19,743 bases of DNA, from positions 1 to 19,743 of the forward strand of contig CAZLLV010000382.1 in NCBI GenBank assembly GCA_964560325.1. Direction: 5' to 3'. A program made the translations under genes and the position numbers. A model generated the notes under the pieces. That model made no database searches and was not told where the DNA came from. It saw only the letters and a list, made by a program, of their open reading frames with translations. Shown piece by piece: positions 8,088 through 15,000 of the stretch. The stretch comes from CAZLLV01 sp964560325 (lineage in GTDB: Bacteria; Acidobacteriota; Thermoanaerobaculia; Multivoradales; DATKCC01). Positions within the stretch are counted from its first letter, which is position 1. Every line of letters starts with the position of its first letter.

Positions 8088-8669
8088 TCAGAACGCCTTC
8101 AACACGCGCACCGTCAGCTCTTCTCCGGCCGTGAGCATCCCGCCTTCGCGGGGCGAGGTCACCTCGACCTCGATCTGCTTGAGCTGCACCGACCGTGGGT
8201 CCGCCCCGCCGTCCATCGGCGTGTCGAGGGCGTTGCCGTCGCCGTCGGTGTCGCCGTCGAGCAGGTCGGCGGACCGGAACTGCTGGATCCGCGTGGTCCG
8301 GATCCATACCGCCTGGCTCGCGTCCGAGTCGTCGGTGCTCCACGTATCACTCCCCTGCACCAGGTACTCCTCGATCTCGAGCTCCGTCGAGCCCGGCGGC
8401 ACCGAGACGTCCTGGTGCTCGAAGGGGAGCTGCAACAGGGCCTCGGCGCGGCTGCGGGCGAAGGAGCTGACCGCCGTCGACTCGCGGCCGGAGTGGCGGT
8501 TGATCGTCGAGCGGATGAAGAGCGGCAGGATGCCCAGGAGGATCACCAGCAGCAGGACGCCGGCGACCAGCACCTCGACGAGGGAGAAGCCCGCGGCCCG
8601 CGGAGACCGCGCGCCGCGACGATCGGCGAGAGCACGGGGAACTAGATCGGCTCGGTGTACCACTTCCAT
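8088..8669 (-). CDS. pilV: PilV-like minor pilin (prepilin)
   Basis: The gene encodes 193 aa. I chose ATG 8669 because an almost perfect Shine-Dalgarno sequence (AAGGAGG, about 8676-8682) lies about 6 nt upstream. The longer frame from 8720 would overlap fimT by 79 nt and has no such site. The 27-residue positively charged leader ends in RAAG, and cleavage gives FSLVEVLVAGVLLLVILLGI with Glu at +5, the standard type IV prepilin helix. The rest is a small globular domain of uncertain fold ending in a strand-rich segment. The start lies inside the end of fimT with a 28-nt overlap, so the two are probably translationally coupled. A generic type II pseudopilin (GspI-like) is the alternative; the neighbouring pilW, pilX and pilY1 favour PilV. 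Confidence 0.86.
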   Translation of the reverse strand: MEVVHRADLVPRALADRRGARSPRAAGFSLVEVLVAGVLLLVILLGILPLFIRSTINRHSGRESTAVSSFARSRAEALLQLPFEHQDVSVPPGSTELEIEEYLVQGSDTWSTDDSDASQAVWIRTTRIQQFRSADLLDGDTDGDGNALDTPMDGGADPRSVQLKQIEVEVTSPREGGMLTAGEELTVRVLKAF

Positions 8670-9301
8670 GGCTCCCCTCCTTCCCGGCGACTCGTCCAGG
8701 CGCCGTCGCCGCGGCTCCACTTCCGCAGCTCCACCCGGCCGGTCCCGGCCGGCTCGATGCGCACCTCGAAATGATTCAGGTCAGCCGCGTCCCCGATCCG
8801 GAAGGCGCCGGCCACTTCGGCAGCGCCGGTCGGGAGGAAGACGAGGATCGTGTCGCCGTTCGGATCGGTCGAGAACCCGTCGATCGGGGCCTGGTCCTCG
8901 GCCCCGCCGTCGCTCGGACCTCTGAACCCGATGTTCGGCCTCGCCTCCAGCCGGCTGAGCTCGTGGTCGGTGTTGCGCTGCAGCTCGCCGGCGATCGGGT
9001 TGTAGAGGCGATCGGGCGGATCACCCACCGCCGTGCCGTCCACGTCGCCCCAGGCCCCCGCGGTGCCGTCGGCCGGATCGATCCGGACGACCGCGGGAGC
9101 CCGCCGCTTGATCGCCTCCAGGCGGGCGCGCTGGATCAGGACGGAGAGCTCCTGCGCCATGCCCTGCAATCGGCTGCGCAAGAGCATGTTCTGGAGCGCC
9201 GGAACGCCCAGGCCGAACGCGATGGCCAGCAGCACCAGGACCACCAGGACCTCGACCAGGGTGAACCCGCGTGCGTTTTTGTGTGCACGAGGTCGCCACA
9301 T
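8642..9301 (-). CDS. fimT: FimT/GspH-family minor pilin, first gene of the pilus operon
   Basis: The gene encodes 219 aa from ATG 9301, the only Met close to the prepilin motif. The leader MWRPRAHKNARG is followed by FTLVEVLVVLVLLAIAFGLG with Glu at +5. Next comes LSVLIQRARLEAIKRRAPAVV, the signature helix-strand junction of the GspH/FimT domain, and a short beta-rich C-terminal region ending in WKWYTEPI. The family provides minor pilins that prime type IV pili, and some members bind DNA during natural transformation. FimT versus FimU cannot be settled here. There is no convincing ribosome-binding site before the ATG (the preceding bases are TTTCGAACTCAT), so initiation may be weak or from a short leader. 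The frame stays open far upstream across the opposite strand of hemG, but that part is shadow sequence. Confidence 0.85.
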   Translation of the reverse strand: MWRPRAHKNARGFTLVEVLVVLVLLAIAFGLGVPALQNMLLRSRLQGMAQELSVLIQRARLEAIKRRAPAVVRIDPADGTAGAWGDVDGTAVGDPPDRLYNPIAGELQRNTDHELSRLEARPNIGFRGPSDGGAEDQAPIDGFSTDPNGDTILVFLPTGAAEVAGAFRIGDAADLNHFEVRIEPAGTGRVELRKWSRGDGAWTSRREGGEPWKWYTEPI

Positions 9302-9322
9302 ATGAGTTCGAAACCGGTATAC

Positions 9323-9344
9323 GGATATCAGTCTATACTGATCC
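9323..9344. repeat. Inverted repeat in the divergent promoter region, possible operator
   Basis: ATCAGT (9327-9332) and ACTGAT (9337-9342) are perfect inverted copies separated by CTAT. The match extends to GGAT...ATCC if two extra bases in the left arm are allowed. The repeat covers the candidate -10 elements of both divergent transcripts. A dimeric regulator bound here could control both; this is inference. Confidence 0.45.
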
Positions 9345-9358
9345 ACGCGGAGACACAA
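9332..9358 (-). promoter_or_regulatory. Candidate promoter of the pilus operon
   Basis: Read on the - strand, a TATAGA box (9337-9332) follows a TTGTGT box (9358-9353) with a 15-bp spacer, and transcription would begin about 24 nt before the fimT ATG. The -10 match is good, but the spacer is short and the -35 is weak. On the + strand the overlapping TATACT (9334-9339) could be the -10 of hemG, although no good -35 lies upstream of it. This is the only AT-rich stretch between the two divergent genes. Confidence 0.35.
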
Positions 9359-9369
9359 GCCCCGGCTAC

Positions 9370-9387
9370 TCGTGATTTCGGTCACGA
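9370..9387. repeat. Inverted repeat upstream of hemG, possible operator
   Basis: TCGTGA (9370-9375) and TCACGA (9382-9387) are perfect inverted copies with a 6-base spacer (TTTCGG), ending 13 nt before the hemG ATG. It could be a regulator site or a small mRNA hairpin close to the start codon. Chance occurrence cannot be excluded. Confidence 0.35.
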
Positions 9388-9400
9388 TAGCATCCGGCCC

Positions 9401-10822
9401 ATGCTCCCGACCCGCGACGTTCTGGTGGTCGGGGCCGGGATCTCCGGCCTGACGACCGCGTTCCACCTGCTCCGCGGCGGCCTCGACGTGGTGGTGGTCG
9501 AGGCGGCGGACCGCGTCGGCGGCGCCATCCGGACGGTGACGGCCGACTCCGGCGCCGGCTCGTTCCTCTTCGAGCGGGGCCCGAACACCGTCGTCGGCGG
9601 TCCGGACGTCGGCCGGCTGGTGCGCGAGGCGGGGCTCGCGGACGACCGCGTGGTGGCGGCCGGCGCCGGCAAGCGGCGCTTCGTCTGGAAGGGGGAGCGG
9701 CTCCACCCGCTGCCGTCGGGACCGAAGAGCCTGGCGACCACTCCCCTCTTCCCCGCCTCGGCCAAGCTCCAGCTGCTCCGCGAGCCCTGGGTCCGCCGGC
9801 CGGCGCCCGAGCACGGCGGCCGGCGCGAGGAGTCGATCGCCGATCTCGTGCGGCGCCGCCTCGGCACGTCGTTCCTCGACTACGCCGTCTCTCCGTTCGT
9901 CTCGGGGGTCTACGCCGGCGACCCGGAGCGGCTGTCGGCCCGCTGGGCGCTCCCCCGCCTCCACGCGATCGAGGAGCGCCACGGCAGCTTCGCGCGCGGC
10001 GCGCTCGCCGGGCTGTGGCGGCGCAGCCCTCGCGACGGCGGGTCGGCCGCGCGCCCGAAGCGGGGGGAACTGGTCTCGATGGACCGCGGCCTCGAGACAC
10101 TGCCGCGGCGGCTCGCGGAGGTGGTCGAGGACGTGCGGACCGGCACCCGCTGCCTGTCGATCGAGACCGCCGGCGGCCGCTTCCGGGCCGAGACCGACGC
10201 CGGCCCGATCCTCGCCCGCGAGGTGGTGCTGGCGCTGCCCGCGGCGGCGGTGGCTGCGGTGCTCGACGACCTGACCGGCGGGCGGAGCGCCGCCTTCGCC
10301 GAGGTCCCGTACGCGCCGGTCGCGGTCGCCTCGTACGGCTTGCGCCGCGAAGACGTGCAGCACCCGCTCGACGGCTTCGGCTTCCTCGCCCCGCGCAAGG
10401 AGTCGCTCCGAGTGCTCGGCTGCCTCTTCCCGTCGAGCCTCTTCCCCGGCCGGGCGCCGGCCGGCTGCGTGGCGCTCACCGCCTTCGCCGGCGGCCGCAC
10501 CGACCCCGGCGTCCTCGACCTCGACGACGAGGCCGTGCACGCGGCGGTGCTCGGCGACCTCGACCGCGCCCTCGGCCTGCGGGGCGAGCCGCTGGTGCGC
10601 GACCTCGCCCGCTGGCCCGGCGCCATCCCGCAGTACGAGATCGGGCACGGCCGCTTCGTCGAGCTGGCGGGCGCGATCGAGAAGGAGCTTCCGCGCCTCC
10701 ACCTCGCCGGCAGCTTCCTGCGCGGCGTCTCGCTGCCCGACTGCGTGAAGAACGGCACCGCGCTCGCCGAGAAGATCCTCCAGGACGAGCGGACCGGCGT
10801 ATACCGACGGATCGCCCCCTGA
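9401..10822 (+). CDS. hemG: Protoporphyrinogen oxidase (oxygen-dependent, HemG/HemY type)
   Basis: The gene encodes 473 aa, within the normal size of the family. The enzyme uses FAD to oxidise protoporphyrinogen IX to protoporphyrin IX, the penultimate step of haem synthesis, at the inner membrane. The N-terminus carries the dinucleotide fold (VVGAGISG, G11-x-G13-x-x-G16), the ribose-binding E34 and the RVGG motif at about 38-41. The middle has SGVYAGDPERLSARWALPRL, and the C-terminus has LAGSFLRGVSLPDCVKNG, the conserved FAD-closing motif of this family. ATG 9401 puts the FAD fold at the normal distance from the start; the frame is open further upstream, but that part is intergenic. No clear ribosome-binding site is seen. 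It is divergent from the pilus operon. A coproporphyrinogen oxidase (CgoX) activity is possible in this family and cannot be excluded from sequence alone. Confidence 0.9.
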   Translation: MLPTRDVLVVGAGISGLTTAFHLLRGGLDVVVVEAADRVGGAIRTVTADSGAGSFLFERGPNTVVGGPDVGRLVREAGLADDRVVAAGAGKRRFVWKGERLHPLPSGPKSLATTPLFPASAKLQLLREPWVRRPAPEHGGRREESIADLVRRRLGTSFLDYAVSPFVSGVYAGDPERLSARWALPRLHAIEERHGSFARGALAGLWRRSPRDGGSAARPKRGELVSMDRGLETLPRRLAEVVEDVRTGTRCLSIETAGGRFRAETDAGPILAREVVLALPAAAVAAVLDDLTGGRSAAFAEVPYAPVAVASYGLRREDVQHPLDGFGFLAPRKESLRVLGCLFPSSLFPGRAPAGCVALTAFAGGRTDPGVLDLDDEAVHAAVLGDLDRALGLRGEPLVRDLARWPGAIPQYEIGHGRFVELAGAIEKELPRLHLAGSFLRGVSLPDCVKNGTALAEKILQDERTGVYRRIAP

Positions 10823-10835
10823 CCCCTCATTCCCC

Positions 10836-10851
10836 GTCCCCCGCGGGGGAC
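10836..10851 (+). terminator. GC-rich hairpin after hemG, possible terminator
   Basis: A 16-bp perfect palindrome (GTCCCCC-GC-GGGGGAC) begins 13 nt after the hemG stop codon, and flanking CCC and AGGG can extend the stem with one bulge. There is no T-run after it, so it is not a classical intrinsic terminator. It may stabilise the 3' end of the mRNA or mark a rho-dependent stop. Confidence 0.35.
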
Positions 10852-10915
10852 AGGGACGCCCCCTCCCGAACCTCTTCCTGCCAGGCTCCCTCTCCGCCGG
10901 GGTACCATCCCTCCG

Positions 10916-11206
10916 ATGCCGACGCGGCGCCAGCGGATCGTAGAGCTCTTGGAGTCCGAGGGGAGCTACGGCTTCGACGAGCTCCGCGAGCATCTCGCGA
11001 TCCCCGTGCACGTCCTGAAGACCGACCTCGAGCACGTCGAGAAGAGCGTCCGCGCCGCCGGCAAGAAGCTGACCGTCGAGCCGCCTCGCTGCCTCGACTG
11101 CGGGTTCGTCTTCCGGGGCCGCGGCAAGCGACACTTCCACGCCCCCAGCCGCTGCCCCGAGTGCCGTAGCGAGTCGATCACCCAGCCGCGCCTGTCGGTC
11201 GGGTGA
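10916..11206 (+). CDS. Small HTH plus zinc-ribbon predicted transcriptional regulator
   Basis: The gene encodes 96 aa. Residues 1-55 look like a winged helix-turn-helix (TRRQRIVELLESEGSYGFDEL followed by REHLAIPVHVLKTDLEHVEKS). The C-terminal part is a zinc ribbon with C59-x-x-C62 and C80-x-x-C83 spaced by 17 residues. This HTH plus Zn-ribbon layout matches the COG3357-type predicted regulators, known from archaea and scattered bacteria. Their target is generally unknown. It starts 93 nt after hemG with no visible ribosome-binding site, and its last 29 bases overlap the 3' end of the NRPS gene on the other strand. Whether it regulates hemG, the NRPS or something else cannot be read from the sequence. 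Confidence 0.82.
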   Translation: MPTRRQRIVELLESEGSYGFDELREHLAIPVHVLKTDLEHVEKSVRAAGKKLTVEPPRCLDCGFVFRGRGKRHFHAPSRCPECRSESITQPRLSVG

Positions 11207-12055
11207 CGAGCCGCTCGTCCGCCGCCCTGAGCACCCGGCCGAGCACCCCCGCCACCGCCGCCGCGTGCTCCGCCGAGACCACGCTCCTGTGGTCGCCCGG
11301 CACCTCGATCACCTCGACCCCGGCGCCCGCCGACGGTCGCCACCCCGCCGCGGGATCGTCCGCCGGCAGATGGTCGCTCTCCGCGGCGGCGAGGAGGGCC
11401 ACCCGCAGGTCGGCGCGCACGGGGCGCCAGCGCTTCGCGGCCCGCAGGTTGGCGGTGAAGACCGCGAGGAGCCGGCGGGCGGCGCGCCGCTCGACCTCCG
11501 CGCCGACGCCCTCCGGCAGCAGCCCGCGCTCCTGTGCCCGGGCGGCGAGCAGCTCGAACCGCGCGTCGAGGTCGAGGCCGCGGAGCTCCTCCGCCGTGAC
11601 CGGCGCCACCTCGGCGAGCGCACGGGCGAGGAGCCCGCTCTCATCCTCCTCGTCGTCCGCCGTCTCGCCCGCGCCCGCGGCCCCCGGTGCCGCGTCGATC
11701 GCAACCACCAGCCCCGGCGCGCCGCCTCGCTCCACGAGCCGGCGCGCAATCTCGAAGGCGACCAGGGCGCCGAACGACCAGCCGCCGAAGTGGATCGGGC
11801 CAGCATCGGCGAGCGGCCCGAGCCGCGCCTCGATCTCGCCGAGATAGCGCTCGGCGAGCGCCGGCACCGAGTCGAGCGGCTCCTCGCCGCCGTCGAGCCC
11901 CGGCGCCTGGCAGGCCCAGACCGCGCGCCCGCCGAGCGCGGCGGCGAGGTCGGAGTAGGCCAGACCGCTTCCGCCGGCCGGGTGGACGAGGACCAGCGGC
12001 GGAAGATCGCCCGGGGCGCCACCCGGGGCACCCGGGGCCGGGGCGAGCTCGATCA
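11178..12055 (-). other. NRPS terminal thioesterase domain (type I TE)
   Basis: An alpha/beta-hydrolase begins at PPLVLVHPAGGSGLAY. The nucleophile elbow is GWSFG with Ser at 11775-11777. A candidate acid is in VVAIDAAPG, and the catalytic His is probably in EVPGDHRSVV near the end. An Ala/Glu/Asp-rich insertion lies in the lid region. It releases the finished peptide from T3; hydrolysis versus macrocyclisation cannot be told. Confidence 0.88.
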
Positions 12056-15000
12056 GGCTAGATCGGACGGCCGGCGCCTCGTCGGCAAGCACCGCCGCGA
12101 GCGCCGCGACGTTCGGATGCTCGAACAGGCGCGCCATCGGCATCGGCCGGCCCAGCCGCTCCTCCAGCCGAGCGGCCAGCCGGACGGCGAGCAGCGAGTG
12201 ACCGCCCAGGTCGGTGAAGAAGTCGTCGGTCACCCCGACCTCCGGCCGCTCCGTCACCTCGGCCCAGACCGCTGCGATCTCCCGCTCGAGCGCCGTGCGC
12301 GGCGCGATCCGCTCCCGCTCCGCCCCGCCCGCCTCCGTGCCGGCCGGCGGGTCGGGCAGCCGGCGCCGGTCGATCTTGCCGGAGGTGGTCTTCGGCAGCT
12401 CGTCGACGAACACGAAGGCGCCGGGGACCGAGGTCTCCGGCAGCCGCGCGGCGAGGGCCTCCCGCAGGGCGGTGGAGTCGGGGGCGGCCCCGTCGGCGGC
12501 GACCCAGGCGACCAGCACGCCGAGGCCGCCGGCGCCCCGCCGCAGGTCGACCGCCGCCTCGCGCACGCCGGGCACGGCGACCAGCGCGGACTCGACCGCC
12601 GCCGGCTCGACCCGCACGCCGCGCACCTTCACTTGACGGTCGGTGCGGCCGAGGAAGGCGAGGGTACCGTCGGGCAGCCACCGGGCGAGATCGCCCGAGC
12701 GGTAGAGCCTCCCCCCACCCTCGCCGGGTCGCGCGAAGCGATCAGGCAAGAAGCTCGCGGCGGTGCGGCGTGGGTCGTCGAGGTAGCCCCGGGCGACCCC
12801 GCCGCCCCCGATCCACATCTCGCCGGCGATTCCGATCGGCACCGCCCGGCCGTGCGGGTCGACCAGGTGGACCGAGCTCCCCGGCATCGGCCGGCCGAGG
12901 GGAGTCGTCCCGGTCTCTCCTCCGCGACCGTCCGACACGTCCGCCATCACCACCGCCACCGTCGTCTCGGTCGGACCGTAGCCGTTCCACAGCCGGACCA
13001 CCGAGCCGGTCCGCCTTCGCCAGCGCGCGATCCGCTCGCCGAGCGCCGCCTCGCCGCCGAAGGCGACCGCGCGCACCGAGGGCGGCAGCGGCGCCTCACC
13101 CGCCGCCAGCTCGTGCCAGAGCGCCGTCGGCAGGCCCATCACCTCGACCCGGTGGTCGCCGCAGAGCGCGAGCAGGCGGCCGAGGGAGCGCACCGGCCCC
13201 GGCTCGCGGAGCACCAGCGTGCCGCCGGCGCCCAAGACCGGAAAGACGTCGGCGACGCTGATGTCGAACGAGAGCGGTGCGAGCTGCAACCGCCGGGTGC
13301 CCGGCGCCATCCGCATGTTGAACGCGGCGAGCCGGCAGAAGGCGGCGGCCGAGCGGTGGGAGATCGCGACCCCCTTCGGCGTCCCGGTCGAGCCGGAGGT
13401 GAAGAGGACGTAGGCGAGCCGCTCTCCCGTGATGCCGGGAGCCGGGATCGCCCCGGCGTCGAGCGGCGCCGGATCGGCCACCTCGACCACGGGCACCTCC
13501 GGCGGCAGCCGGGAGTCGCCCCTCCGCCCGACGATCGCCACCACGCCGGCCCGCGCCGCCGTCTCCCGCACCCGCTCAGGGGTAGGCGACGGCGCGTCCG
13601 GGTCGAGCGGAACGTAGGCGGCGCCGGCGGCGAGCACGCCGAGCAGCGCGACGATCTGCTCCGGCGAACGGTCGAGCGCGACGCCCACCCGCGGCTCGCG
13701 GCCCGCGCCGGCGAAGCCGGGCAGCGCCCGCAGGCGCCGGGCGACCTCGTGCGCACGCTCGCGCACGGCACCGTAGCTCCAGGCCCGCTCGACCCGCCGT
13801 GCGCCCGGCGACGACTCCGTCTCCTGGACGATCGCCACCGCGTCCGGCCGCTCCGCCGCCCGCCGCTCGAAGCGCTCGTGGAGGAGCTCGGCCGCCTCCC
13901 AGCCGTGCCCGACCGCGCCGGCCGGCCCCGCGTCGTCGAGCGGCCATTCGAGCGCCCGCGGCCATTCAAATACCACTTGGTGGCGCTCGGCCGGCGCCAG
14001 GAGCGGCAGCTCCGAGAGCCGGCGCTCCGGCGCGGAGACCGCCGCGTCGAGACAGCGGACGATCTGGCCGGCGAGGCGGCGGGCGGTCGTCCGGTCGAAG
14101 AGCGCGGCGTCGGCCTGGAGGAAGCCCGACCAAGGGGACCCGCCGCCGCCCTCCACGGCCGTGGAGGGGACGAGCGCGAGCGTCAGATCGAACAGAGCGG
14201 CACCCGCCTCGCCCGCGACACCGCCCACCGGCTCGATCCGCAGGCCGGGGACCGGCTGGTCCGTCGACCCGCCGCCCATCGAGCCGAGCCGCGGCACGGT
14301 CTGGAACGCCAGCATGACCTGGAAGAGCGGCGGGCGGGAGCGGTCGCGCGCCGGCCGCAGCTCCTCGACCAGCCGTTCGAACGGCAGATCCTGGTGGGCG
14401 AAGGCGCCGAGCGCCAGGTCGCGGGTGCGCCCGAGCAGGTCGCGGAACCGCGGGTCGCCGTCGAGGTCGCCGACCAGGACCAGGGTGTTGACGAAGAAGC
14501 CGACGACCGATTCGAGGCGCGGGTCGCGCCGGTTGGCGACCGGGGAGCCGACCGCCGGCCGCTCGCGCCCCGACCACCGGCCGAGGAGCGCCTGGAACGC
14601 GGCGAGCGCCACCACGAACGGCGTGGCCCCGGCCTCCCGCGCGAGCTCTTCGAGCCGCCGGACGATCTCCGGCGGCAGCACGATCGGGACGCGGTGGCCA
14701 CGGCGGACGGCCCGGCGTTCGGAGGCCCGGGGCCGGTCGACGGGCAGGTCGAGCGGATCGGGCGGCGGATCGAGCCGCTCGCGCCACCAGGAGAGCTCCC
14801 GCTCGAGCGTCTCCCCGCGCAGCCACTCCCGCTGCCAGGCGGCGTAGTCGGTGTAGCGGACCGCCGGCTCCGGCAGTGCAGCCGGGCCGGCGCCGGCCTC
14901 CTCGCCGTAGAGCGCCGTCAGGTCACGAACGAGGAGGCCCATCGACCAGCCGTCGGTCGCCGCGTGGTGGAGCACCAGCGTGAACCGGTGCTCCTCCGGC

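Noticed and set aside
8062..8343. Upstream extension of pilW by about 94 residues.
   Set aside because: It overlaps pilV and is Arg-rich shadow sequence. A prepilin leader of over 100 residues would be abnormal, and a good ribosome-binding site precedes ATG 8061.
9302..11140. Upstream extension of the fimT reading frame to position 11140, across hemG.
   Set aside because: The extension is antisense to hemG and has no motif. The prepilin leader must begin close to the FTLVE motif, which fits ATG 9301.
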